This document shows positions 1 through 6,864 of a stretch of 64,000 bases of DNA, one piece after another. Source of the stretch: Blastococcus tunisiensis (GTDB taxonomy: Bacteria; Actinomycetota; Actinomycetes; Mycobacteriales; Geodermatophilaceae); the NCBI RefSeq assembly GCF_900112815.1, contig NZ_FOND01000012.1, forward strand, positions 1 to 64,000. The letters run 5' to 3'. The stretch's first letter is position 1, and each line of letters begins with the position of its first letter. The notes beneath the pieces are model-generated. The model did no database searches and was not told the origin of the DNA. It saw nothing but the letters and a program-made list of their open reading frames with translations. A program made the position numbers and the translations under genes.

Positions 1-60
1 GGGACTGCTGCGCGAGTAGGTGACATCTGATCTGTGGTGCCGACAGGTGCCGCTGGAAGG

Positions 61-363
61 ATGTTCACCGTGCCCAAGCCCTACCCCAAGGAGTTCCGCG
101 ACGACGTCGTGAACGTCGCTCGCAACCGTGAGCCGGGCCAGCACCTGAAGCAGATCGCGGCGGACTTCGGGATCAGCGAGTCGTGCCTGACGAACTGGAT
201 GAAGGCCGCTGACGTCGAAGAAGGGGTCAAGCCCGGGACCACCGCGGCGGAGAACGCCGATCTGCGGGAGGCCCGCAAGCGGATCCGGCTGCTCGAGCAG
301 GAGAACGAGGTCCTGCGCCGGGCTGCGGCCTATCTGTCCCAGGCGAACCTGCCGGGAAAATGA
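61..363 (+). CDS. IS3-family transposase OrfA
   Basis: About 100 residues. The N-terminal half carries the transposase_8 (Tnp_IS3/IS911-type) helix-turn-helix: a YPKEFRDDVV start, then a recognition-helix region around IAADFGISESCLTNWMK. The C-terminal third is a leucine-zipper-like segment (RIRLLEQENEVLRRA) used for multimerisation in this family. It binds the terminal inverted repeats. ATG at 61 is chosen because it starts just before the conserved domain; an in-frame GTG at 34 is possible. The stop overlaps the OrfB start as ATGA within ggaaaatga, so OrfB is made by coupling or by -1 frameshifting at the A run. Confidence 0.85.
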   Translation: MFTVPKPYPKEFRDDVVNVARNREPGQHLKQIAADFGISESCLTNWMKAADVEEGVKPGTTAAENADLREARKRIRLLEQENEVLRRAAAYLSQANLPGK

Positions 364-1247
364 TCTACCCGCTCGTCCGTGAGCTCGCCGTCGACGGGAT
401 CGCCGTGACGGTGACGTGCCGGGTTCTGAAGATCGCCCGCCAGCCCTACTACCGGTGGCTGGCCGCCCCGGTCACGGCCCGCGAACTGGTAGCGGCCTAC
501 CGGGCCAACGCGCTGTTCGACGCCCACCGGGACGACCCGGAGTTCGGCTACCGGCTGCTCGTCGACGAGGCTGCGGCGAACGGGCAGCTGATGGCGACGC
601 GCACCGCGTGGGCGATCTGTGCGGATAACCGCTGGTGGAGCGCGTTCGGCAAGCCCCGGCGGGGCAAGGGTGGTCGTCCCGGGCCGCCGGTGCACGACGA
701 CCGGGTCAACCGGGTGTTCACCGCCGAGGCGCCCAATGCCGTGTGGTTGACCGACATCACCGAGCACCGCACCGCCGAGGGCAAGCTCTACTTGTGCGCG
801 ATCAAGGACGTGCACTCCAACCGGATCATCGGCTACTCCATCGACTCGCGGATGAAGTCCCGGCTCGCGGTCACCGCGCTCGACAACGCCGTCGCCCGGC
901 GCCATGCCGACGGCGCCGATGTGGCCGGCTGCATCGTGCATTCGGACCGCGGATCCCAGTTCCGCAGCCGGAAATTCGTGCACGCCCTGAACCGTCATCG
1001 GCTGTCGGGATCGATGGGGCGAGTCGGCGCGGCCGGCGACAACGCGGCCATGGAGTCATTCTTCGCGTTGCTGCAGAAGAACGTGCTCGACCGCCGACAC
1101 TGGCGCACCCGACAGGAGCTGCGGATCGCGATCGTCACCTGGGTCGAACGGACTTATCACCGCCGGCGCCGTCAGGACGCCCTCGGTCGACTCACGCCCA
1201 TCGAGTACGAGACCATCACACCCACACTGGCCGCTCAGGCCGCGTGA
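360..1247 (+). CDS. IS3-family transposase OrfB (DDE integrase)
   Basis: 295 residues, the catalytic subunit of the IS. It has the HTH_21-like N-terminal region followed by an rve integrase core. The DDE residues are visible: D in VWLTDITEH, D in CIVHSDRGSQF, and E in AAMESFFALLQKNVL, with the usual SDRGSQ block. It overlaps orfA by 4 bp in the -1 frame. No internal stop is seen, so the element may still be active. Full length for the family (about 280-300 residues). Confidence 0.9.
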   Translation: MIYPLVRELAVDGIAVTVTCRVLKIARQPYYRWLAAPVTARELVAAYRANALFDAHRDDPEFGYRLLVDEAAANGQLMATRTAWAICADNRWWSAFGKPRRGKGGRPGPPVHDDRVNRVFTAEAPNAVWLTDITEHRTAEGKLYLCAIKDVHSNRIIGYSIDSRMKSRLAVTALDNAVARRHADGADVAGCIVHSDRGSQFRSRKFVHALNRHRLSGSMGRVGAAGDNAAMESFFALLQKNVLDRRHWRTRQELRIAIVTWVERTYHRRRRQDALGRLTPIEYETITPTLAAQAA

Positions 1248-1288
1248 CCCAACCTGTCACCGATCCGCGCAGCAGTCCCCAATGAGCG

Positions 1289-1800
1289 TTGGTCCGCCTC
1301 GGCGGCGGTCTTCCCCGTGTCCTCATTGCTCCTGATCCCGGCAGCCGGCGGCATGCTGCACTTTGCTGCGAGCCCGCGGCGCCGCGCGGCCACACCGGAG
1401 CCGCCTTCCTCGTGCTAGGCGCCTTCGGTCACATGGGCTACGCGACGTGGCAGCCGACGCTCGCCGCCGTGCCGCACCAGCCGCACCGCGCGGCCATGGT
1501 GGAGTTCCTCGGCCGTGCGTCACCAATTGCCGACGTCCTTCCACCCCTGCTGCTGTCGGTTATTTCGGGCGCCGTCCTGCTCATCGTCGGGCTCTGGCGA
1601 GCCGGGCACGTGCCGACGTGGGGTGCTGGGCCTGACGACCCCTGGCAGTGGTGTTCCAGATGACCGCCGAGACGCTAGGCTGGCAAGGGAAGGTGGTGCC
1701 GGTCGTCAGCTGGACGGCTATGGCCGTCGTGTTCGGTCTCGTCGGCGTCCGGGTGCTGCGCATGAGCCGCGCCGAGTGGGCGTCGCAAGGTCGCGACTGA
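1289..1800 (+). pseudogene. Decayed small membrane protein gene next to the IS3 element
   Basis: Three stretches with membrane-protein character lie in different frames. Near 1320-1400 one frame reads LLLIPAAGGMLHFAA; near 1405-1610 another reads AAFLVLGAFGHMGYATW followed by LPPLLLSVISGAVLLIVGLW; from about 1640 to the stop at 1798-1800 a third reads VVFQMTAETLGWQGK then a hydrophobic VVSWTAMAVVFGLVGVRVL. Placed end to end they give a plausible protein of three or four membrane segments, so I read the region as a single gene with at least two frameshifts, its 5' end lost near the IS3. Function not recognised. A sequencing error could explain one shift but hardly both. Confidence 0.5.
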
Positions 1801-1821
1801 TCTTCGGCCGGGGACTCCTTG

Positions 1822-1850
1822 GTCCGCACGGAGTCCGCAGATAGTCCGCA
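1822..1850 (-). repeat. Three-copy TGCGGAC array, 11-bp period (inverted orientation)
   Basis: The heptamer gtccgca (TGCGGAC on the minus strand) occurs at 1822-1828, 1833-1839 and 1844-1850, with an exact spacing of 11 bp, about one helical turn. The same heptamer with the same spacing occurs just inside both ends of the neighbouring integrative element (2268-2296 and 22438-22455). I infer integrase arm-binding sites. This cluster faces the other broken end of the cpaF fragment (about 1957) at about the same distance as the 2268 cluster faces attL, so it probably marks the end of a second related element. Confidence 0.55.
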
Positions 1851-1957
1851 GGACATCCACATCTCACCGTCGACGGCCAACGCATTCCCACACCAATACG
1901 CCCAGTTCAAGACGCGTGTTGCGTGGATCTCAACAGGTCAGCGACTCCTGCCAGAAT

Positions 1958-2160
1958 CATGTCGGGGATGACGACGTGCAGCCGGGAGCCGTCGGGCATC
2001 GTGGCGTCGACGAACGGTGTCGACATGTCGATCCGTCGACCCGAGGTGCGCAGCATCCGCTCGACCAGGTCGGCCAGCTCCCCCGGCGCCAGGATCGTGG
2101 TGGTCAGCTCCGACCGGCCCCGGCGGGCGATGAACACCCGGCCGGGCTCGTTGACCCAGA
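1958..2160 (-). pseudogene. cpaF: cpaF/tadA-type secretion ATPase, internal fragment
   Basis: Reading on the minus strand from the att core, the frame gives WVNEPGRVFIARRGRSELT and continues through ERMLRTSGRRIDMSTPFVDA and MPDGSRLHVVIPDM, which is the N-terminal-domain to ATPase-domain passage of CpaF/VirB11-family ATPases (the family pattern is [26 protein letters not shown]). The 5' part of the gene lies at 22503-22768. Family resemblance stops at about 1957, after VVIPDM, so the Walker A region and the rest of the ATPase are missing here. The gene is therefore broken twice, once by the element ending at 2148 and once at about 1957. Confidence 0.75.
2148..2160. other. Attachment site attL (13-bp core)
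   Basis: tcgttgacccaga is repeated exactly at 22503-22515. On the left it continues into cpaF (3' side), on the right into the element. It lies inside the cpaF codons for WVNE. The repeat, the integrase gene beside the opposite copy and the reconstitution of an open cpaF frame together identify it as the crossover core. Confidence 0.8.
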
Positions 2161-2267
2161 ACTACTTCCCGATGTTTGACCATCTACGGTTGTCGATGGA
2201 AAACGCCGCTGAGCTGGGCTTTCGCCGTTTGCCTTTGCTAGCCGGTGAGTGTCGCGATTGGCCGTCT

Positions 2268-2296
2268 TGCGGACTAGCTGCGGACTGGCTGCGGAC
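2268..2296 (+). repeat. Three-copy TGCGGAC array, 11-bp period (left arm)
   Basis: TGCGGAC occurs at 2268-2274, 2279-2285 and 2290-2296. The first copy lies 107 bp inside the attL core. Tyrosine integrases of the phage type bind direct-repeat arm sites in phase with the helix, and a matching two-copy cluster lies at the other end of the element. That these are the arm sites of the integrase encoded at 21365-22471 is inference. No gene is recognised in 2161-2330. Confidence 0.6.
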
Positions 2297-2330
2297 CGAG
2301 ATCGCATGATCGGCGGACGACGGAGGGCCG

Positions 2331-2699
2331 CTACAGGACCCGTGCGGCCAGCCATAGTGCGGCGGTTCGTGCGTCCTCTTGGTGCTCGACGAGCGCGATG
2401 ACAAAGGGGCCCGCCGCGTCTTCGTCCCTCTCGATCTCGACGCCGTTGAGTTCGAGGAACGCCAGGCATGTCGTCCAGGCCGTCCGCTTGTTCCCGTCCT
2501 TGAAGGCGTGCGCGGCGGCCAGGCCGTGCAGGAGTGCGCCGGCCTTCTCGAGGAGGGTGGGGTATGCGTCGTTGCCAAAGGCGCTCTGAAAGGGGCGATT
2601 GAGCGCCGAGTCGAGACCGTCCGAGTCCCGGACGACGCAATCCCCAGTGATTCGCTGATTGATCAGCAGGACCGCCTCATAGGAGAGGCGGCGGGTCAT
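2331..2699 (-). CDS. doc: Doc-family toxin (Fic/Doc fold)
   Basis: 122 residues, the normal size for Doc. The Fic/Doc core motif is intact as HAFKDGNKRTAW at about residues 63-74 (consensus HxFxxGNKR/K). Doc proteins of the P1 type phosphorylate EF-Tu and block translation; other family members AMPylate, so the exact chemistry is inferred only from the short Doc-like length and the K in GNKR. Its start overlaps the stop of the upstream Panacea gene by 4 bp (2696-2699), so toxin translation is coupled to the antitoxin. A toxin-antitoxin pair at an element end is consistent with a stabilising role. Confidence 0.85.
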   Translation of the reverse strand: MTRRLSYEAVLLINQRITGDCVVRDSDGLDSALNRPFQSAFGNDAYPTLLEKAGALLHGLAAAHAFKDGNKRTAWTTCLAFLELNGVEIERDEDAAGPFVIALVEHQEDARTAALWLAARVL

Positions 2700-3259
2700 C
2701 TAACGGCCAGCCAGTCCAGGGTCCGGCGCCACTTCTTCATTTGGTGGCCGGCTGCCTCCAATGCCTCGTCCAGGGACGCCTCCGTCACCTCGGCGGCAGG
2801 ACGTCGCGGCCCCTCGCCCATCACCTGCTGTGCGGTGTAGAACCGCCGCATGGCCCGGTGCGGGATCGGGGCCCTCGACGACGCCCCGGCTGGCAGTGAC
2901 CCACGGGCGTCCCGCCATGGCTGCTCTTCGTGACTCAGCCGGCGTAGTGCGGCTGCGTCCCGCCCGCCGTAGAAGTCGATCACCGCGTCGATCTTGTCGC
3001 GGTCCACAGCGGTTACCCGCGCAGGGTCACCGCCAGGGATGACCGACATGAGGCGCTGGCCGGCGTGCTTGCTGTAGAGGCGGGGGACGACGGGCCCGTG
3101 CTCCCATGCCTGGATCTCGTCGGCGAACAGCGGCTGCCCGTCCCACGCCAGGCTCCACGCCTGGGCGTAGTACACGAGCTTCTCCAGCTCGATGCCCGTG
3201 AGACCGTGCTGGCGCTGAAGGATGTAGGAGGCGACGTCCAGAGCGCTCAAGCGCCTCAT
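2696..3259 (-). CDS. Panacea-domain (DUF4065/SocA-like) antitoxin
   Basis: 187 residues. The N-terminal half is the Panacea domain: SALDVASYILQR, then ELEKLVYYAQAWSLAWDG, FADEIQAWEHGPVVPRLY, the pattern seen in SocA and GepA-type proteins. The C-terminal extension after about residue 110 is basic and helical. Panacea domains are known antitoxin modules that pair with many unrelated toxins; here the partner is the Doc toxin encoded directly downstream with a 4-bp overlap. A strong ribosome site (gaaggagg) precedes the ATG. Two perfect DnaA-box-like 9-mers lie 22-52 bp upstream. Antitoxin function is inferred from family and gene order. Confidence 0.8.
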   Translation of the reverse strand: MRRLSALDVASYILQRQHGLTGIELEKLVYYAQAWSLAWDGQPLFADEIQAWEHGPVVPRLYSKHAGQRLMSVIPGGDPARVTAVDRDKIDAVIDFYGGRDAAALRRLSHEEQPWRDARGSLPAGASSRAPIPHRAMRRFYTAQQVMGEGPRRPAAEVTEASLDEALEAAGHQMKKWRRTLDWLAVR

Positions 3260-3622
3260 CGTCGACCCCTCCTTCGTCGGTTATCCACAGCCCGGCGGGC
3301 GGTTATCCACAAGTTGCTAACCGAGTGTACCGACCCTTGGGGACAATTCACCTATCAAGTTCGCAACTCCCGGCGCGCCGAACTCGCCAGCCGTCGTGCC
3401 CCGCAGCGGCCCATTGATGACACTTCGGGTTGCAGCCGCCAGGGGGGTGGCGACGGCACCAGGTCTTAAGAACGCTGGAGGGCGGCGAGGAGTCGCGCCG
3501 TTGACCAGGATATTCGACCTTGAACTGTGGAAACAGTGCAGTTCGCTGGTCGGGGGGCCGCTTGATCACCCTCCGGTCGCGGCAGTCCGTTGGGCAAATC
3601 GTTGGGTAGAACGCGGCTGGGC
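3260..3622. other. Intergenic region with two DnaA-box-like motifs
   Basis: No gene recognised in this 363-bp gap. TTATCCACA occurs perfectly at 3281-3289 and again at 3303-3311, 22 bp apart, between the Panacea ribosome site and its probable promoter. They match the classical DnaA box. They may be autoregulatory or replication-related, or chance, though two copies so close are unlikely in GC-rich DNA. The rest shows no convincing coding frame. Confidence 0.45.
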
Positions 3623-4174
3623 TCAGTTCGGCGCCTGCGGTCGAGGTCCCGCCGACGCCCGGTACGCGGCGCGCGCGGTGGCGATCATGGAGTGCAGCGG
3701 ATGGGCCTTGTTGTGCACCTGATTGAGCGGCGGTGCCAGCTCCTTGATGACCGCAGACTCGACGTCGTCAGGTTTCGGGTGCTCGGCCCACGTGACGCAC
3801 AGGTGCTCTCGCATCCAGACCGTCAGCCGGTCCTCATCCGCGTCGACGGGAACGACGCGCGTCCGGGTCCAACGGGTGGTGTAACCCTCGGAGGCCATGA
3901 GCAGCGCTACGAGAGCGCGGCGCAGAGTCGAGGAACCGGTCGGACCTCCGAAGTGGTTGCCACCCACCCTGGCCCGCAGGTTGCGAGCTAGTCCGATGTA
4001 AAGCAGTTCAAGCCCGTCCACGGAAGGGTGCGCGGGGCCTGACACGCGCGGCAGCAGCCCCAGCGGCGCCCACCAGGCGTAAAGGCCCGGCGCGCGAGGC
4101 AACTCGCCCTGCGCCTGTTCGGCGTTGGCGGGTCGGCCGGACAGCGCCTTGGCAACCGTCAGTGCGTCCGTCAC
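3623..4174 (-). CDS. GIY-YIG superfamily nuclease
   Basis: About 183 residues from the GTG at 4174. The catalytic GIY-YIG block appears as PGLYAWW followed by LELLYIGLARNLRARV at about residues 30-64, then the conserved basic patch NHFGGPTGSSTLRRAL. A downstream E in AVIKELAPPLNQVHNK resembles the family metal-binding Glu and the terminal PLN motif. Proteins of this arrangement are found as stand-alone GIY-YIG domain proteins in Actinobacteria; substrate unknown. The frame is open back to 4339, but a start at 4174 leaves a 70-bp divergent promoter region with the gene at 4245, which fits better. A role in element biology or defence is inference only. Confidence 0.7.
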   Translation of the reverse strand: MTDALTVAKALSGRPANAEQAQGELPRAPGLYAWWAPLGLLPRVSGPAHPSVDGLELLYIGLARNLRARVGGNHFGGPTGSSTLRRALVALLMASEGYTTRWTRTRVVPVDADEDRLTVWMREHLCVTWAEHPKPDDVESAVIKELAPPLNQVHNKAHPLHSMIATARAAYRASAGPRPQAPN

Positions 4175-4244
4175 GCCCACCAGCCTTACACCGAGAACGG
4201 ACGCCTGCGTCACAAATGTCGTAGGCGCGTGGCGTACTGGCGGC

Positions 4245-4997
4245 GTGGAGATGACGCCTCTCTGGCAGGTCGCTCGCGACTGCGGTGTCCACCGCAACGA
4301 CGCTCTCGCCGCCTGTAGGCACTTGGGCATCCCCGCCACTCGCGTCGGCGCGCTCCTCCGGCCGGATCAGGTCAAGCAGCTGCGGGATCACTTCAAGCCG
4401 AGGACGAACAATCGCGGACGGGCTTCCTCCGGGTTTCCATTGCGACCTCAGGGCCTCGCTCCCGTTCCGATCTCCGCTCCACACCTGCGACCGAGAGACG
4501 CCGCGATGTACAACGTGTCCGAGGTTACTGACGTGCCGCCGATAGACCGTGGCTGTGCGTGCTGCGGAATGCGGTTCCCGCGCCCGCCCGACGACAACGA
4601 GACGCAGCACTGTCCCCGTTGTCAGCTTCACTTCCCGGTCGCCAGCGAAGCGCCCGAACGCGAGCTGGCGCGCCTGCGTGACCACGACCAGCGTCTACGT
4701 CCGGGTTACGCCGCCGCCTGGAACTTCCAGAGCCAGTACCAGGACCGCATGAAGAGCGCGCTGCGCTCCCGGGATAATTGGAAGGCCGCTCTCGCCGAGG
4801 TGCTACTAGCACATGAGGAGGCAGCGGATGGGAGCTGCAAAATCTGCCACGAGAAAGAATTTCCGTGCAGCACCTGGCGCAAGCTGGAGCGGGTGAACCG
4901 AGGCATCCATCGCGAAGTGGAAACACTCGCGGCGCTCGACGACGACGAACTGAGCCGCGAGCTGTACGGCGATGGCGGCGACTACAGGTCCGCTTAG
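4245..4997 (+). CDS. Hypothetical protein with IF2N-like N-terminus and zinc-cluster cysteines
   Basis: About 250 residues (GTG 4245 or ATG 4251). Residues 3-50 (TPLWQVARDCGVHRNDALAA..., ending VKQLRDHFKP) resemble the small helical N-terminal domain of initiation factor IF2, a winged three-helix fold also seen in DNA-binding proteins. A cysteine cluster follows: CACCGMRFP, then HCPRCQLHF, a CxxC-x(n)-CxxC zinc ribbon, and a second cysteine group CKICHEKEFPC near the end. The C-terminus is helical and charged. Divergent from the GIY-YIG gene with 70 bp between starts, so the two may be co-regulated. Function unknown; nucleic-acid binding is a guess from the domains. Confidence 0.6.
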   Translation: MEMTPLWQVARDCGVHRNDALAACRHLGIPATRVGALLRPDQVKQLRDHFKPRTNNRGRASSGFPLRPQGLAPVPISAPHLRPRDAAMYNVSEVTDVPPIDRGCACCGMRFPRPPDDNETQHCPRCQLHFPVASEAPERELARLRDHDQRLRPGYAAAWNFQSQYQDRMKSALRSRDNWKAALAEVLLAHEEAADGSCKICHEKEFPCSTWRKLERVNRGIHREVETLAALDDDELSRELYGDGGDYRSA

Positions 4998-5066
4998 TCT
5001 AAGAGTGACGGATCTGGACCAACGCAGGAGAGCGGGAGGGGCGGTTCCGCTCGAGGGTTCGGGACG

Positions 5067-5888
5067 ATGACTGGCGTGACGAGCATCTTTCTGGCGCCGG
5101 GCGCGCAGTTGCGCCTCGTCTTCGACGAGATCGGGGTTGAAGCTGGGCCAGGTGCTCACCGCCTCGCCCTGCGCTACCAGGCGACCCCAGTAGGGTTGCC
5201 GCCGGGATCGGTGGCGTTGATCTCGGGCGCGGTACGGCTGCAGCACACGCTTAGTTGGATCGGGGCGCTGCAGGCCGATCAGCCACTGCTCATCAGCGCC
5301 GCAGGGGTCTATCCGCGCTCGGTGCTGCTCGGCACCACGATCAGCGACCCGCAGCTGGCCGGCATCGAAGCCGACCGCAACGGAAGTGACCTGGAACTGC
5401 TCATCGATCTGAAGGTCACCCTCGTCGGCGCCGCGTCCATGGACTACCCAGCCAGCGACGCCCAGGACTGGGTCCGCATTCGAGGTCCGATCTGGGCCGC
5501 CCACGCCGAGCGGCTCGGCGCCCTGGTCACCGTGCCTTTGATGGTGCCGCTGCCGCTTGGCGATCCGGACAGCCTGCGCGCGCAGGCCGGTCGCCGGCTG
5601 CAATCAGCCGTGCGGGCGCTGGCCGACGGACGAGCCGAGGATGCGGTGCGCGACGCTCGGCTCGCTCTCGACCTCTACGACCGGCTCGACCCACCTGCCG
5701 CCCACGACGACCAGCGCGCCCCGCGGCAACGGGACCTGGCGCAACGGTTCGCAGTGCTGCGCAACGCGGTGCACTCTCTCGCCAGCGGCGCTCACCACGA
5801 CGACGCGGTTACCGCCGACTTCCGCTATGACCGCCGCGACGCCTCCGTCATCGTCACCTGTGTCGCCGCCCTGCTGCAGAGGCACTGA
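5067..5888 (+). CDS. Conserved hypothetical protein, possible HEPN-like C-terminus
   Basis: 273 residues, not recognised by name. The first half (about 1-170) alternates short hydrophobic strands and turns and looks beta-rich, without a signal peptide or membrane segment. The second half is helical: QAGRRLQSAVRALADGRAEDAVRDARLALDLYDRL, then FAVLRNAVHSLASGAHHDD and a final hydrophobic helix. The RNAVH segment followed by an H-rich loop resembles the end of HEPN-type helical bundles, which are common in defence and toxin proteins, but the match is weak. Start is ATG 5067, with gaggggcgg about 25 bases before it and no close ribosome site. Confidence 0.55.
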   Translation: MTGVTSIFLAPGAQLRLVFDEIGVEAGPGAHRLALRYQATPVGLPPGSVALISGAVRLQHTLSWIGALQADQPLLISAAGVYPRSVLLGTTISDPQLAGIEADRNGSDLELLIDLKVTLVGAASMDYPASDAQDWVRIRGPIWAAHAERLGALVTVPLMVPLPLGDPDSLRAQAGRRLQSAVRALADGRAEDAVRDARLALDLYDRLDPPAAHDDQRAPRQRDLAQRFAVLRNAVHSLASGAHHDDAVTADFRYDRRDASVIVTCVAALLQRH

Positions 5889-6387
5889 CCTGCGAGGGCT
5901 CCCGACCCGAGATCATGAGACGGCCTCGGTCGCCCGCACGCTGTCTCCAATTGTCCGGAGGTACCTCCCGTGACCGACATGAGGCTGTCGACGGCGTCCG
6001 GTCCTGTCGACGTGGCAGGAGCATCCTTCGGGCCACGCTGCGCGTGGCGCTGGCTGCGCCTTCGTCACCGACCGCCTCCGGCGGACTGCCTGTTGATCCG
6101 CCGACCCGTCCGGCAGCTCAGCCTAGGGGCCTCCCGCGCCGCCTCCTCCCGACCGGACCAAGATCCTTCCGCCCTTCGGGCGCTCTGCTGCGGAAGCAGT
6201 CTTGGTCCGGTCGTCCCCCGCCGTCGCTCCCGGCCCCTGAGCAGAGCTCTGTGCCGGACGGGCCGGAGGAATGGGTGGCCAGGACACCACTCGGAACCGC
6301 TGGCATCCCGGGAGACGGCTGCGGCTGGCATCCCCACCGAGTTCGCGTCCAGACCCCTCCGCCGCAGCGGTGAAAAGGCGAACCGCC
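5889..6387. other. Intergenic stretch holding a large inverted repeat
   Basis: About 500 bp without a recognised gene. Its main feature is the inverted repeat at 6151-6212, listed separately. Open frames here have the high-Arg/Pro/Ser composition of non-coding GC-rich DNA, and none has a ribosome site or a recognisable domain. It separates two unassigned cargo genes on the same strand. Confidence 0.4.
6151..6212. repeat. 62-bp imperfect hairpin / inverted repeat
   Basis: gaccggaccaaga (6151-6163) pairs perfectly with tcttggtccggtc (6200-6212), 13 bp. Inside it cttccgc (6166-6172) pairs with gcggaag (6190-6196), and the apex contains gcccttcgggc, which can form its own small stem with a TTC loop. 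The combined structure is far larger than a usual terminator and has no T run. It could be a structured RNA, a protein-binding palindrome or a relic of a transposon end. Confidence 0.55.
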
Positions 6388-6864
6388 ATGATGTTCGAGC
6401 CGCGCGCCGCCGACCTCGACCTAGTCGATGTCGAGAATGCCCTAGTGCGGGCCGCCGTCGGTGACCCCGCCGACGAGGCAGCGGTCCTCCTGCTCATCAA
6501 CTTCGGGCACTGGCTGCCGCAACTGCAATCCGCTGGCCTGATCAACCCCGAACCGGACGCCGACGGGCTGTGGGCGCGGATCGACTGGCCCGAACTTGAT
6601 GCGGCGCTCTGCGCCGGGATCCTCGTCGGCGACAGCGGTGAACTGCGGGTCCTGCACTCCGCCGCAAGCATCGCCGACGGTCGGAGCGTCGACCTCGGCG
6701 ATCTCGCGGGCGGCCTCGACCGCCGAGCTCTCGTCCTCGTGCTCGCCGCCATCACCCACGCCGCCGGCAGCCACGAACACCGCCGCATCAGCTCCGGTGA
6801 GAACGGCATCCCGCACCTCGGCGACCGGCTACCGCCGCTGATCGCCTGGCCCGCTCACGATTGA
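6388..6864 (+). CDS. Hypothetical protein
   Basis: 158 residues, acidic, from the ATG at 6388 (a second ATG follows at once). No domain recognised. Composition is that of a real soluble protein: acidic N-terminus (AADLDLVDVENALVRAAVGD), an LLLINFGHWLPQLQSAGLI helix, and a long hydrophobic ALVLVLAAITHAA helix near residue 120 followed by a His/Glu-rich turn. No signal peptide or clear membrane segment. aaaagg lies about 10 bases before the start. It follows the gene at 5067 on the same strand and may belong with it, though 500 bp and an inverted repeat separate them. Confidence 0.5.
   Translation: MMFEPRAADLDLVDVENALVRAAVGDPADEAAVLLLINFGHWLPQLQSAGLINPEPDADGLWARIDWPELDAALCAGILVGDSGELRVLHSAASIADGRSVDLGDLAGGLDRRALVLVLAAITHAAGSHEHRRISSGENGIPHLGDRLPPLIAWPAHD

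Larger units (their letters stand above)
1..1279 (+). mobile_element. IS3-family insertion sequence, complete
   Basis: Bases 1-25 and the reverse complement of 1255-1279 match at 22 of 25 positions; the outer 14 bases (gggactgctgcgcg) and the inner ggtgaca are identical, which defines the terminal inverted repeats. Between them lie two overlapping frames, OrfA and OrfB, in the -1 arrangement characteristic of IS3 elements. The length of about 1.28 kb is usual for the family. The window begins at the first base of the element, so the left target duplication cannot be checked. It lies just upstream of a decayed membrane-protein gene that it may have truncated. Confidence 0.9.

Noticed and set aside
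1800-1860. Minus-strand CGLSADSVRT as another integrase tail
   Set aside because: Again caused by the 11-bp-period repeats; no catalytic region nearby.
2162-2309. CGLAADWLRTE tail read as a leftover integrase C-terminus
   Set aside because: The resemblance to the integrase end (ADSLRTE) is produced by the TGCGGAC repeats in both places; nothing upstream resembles an integrase.
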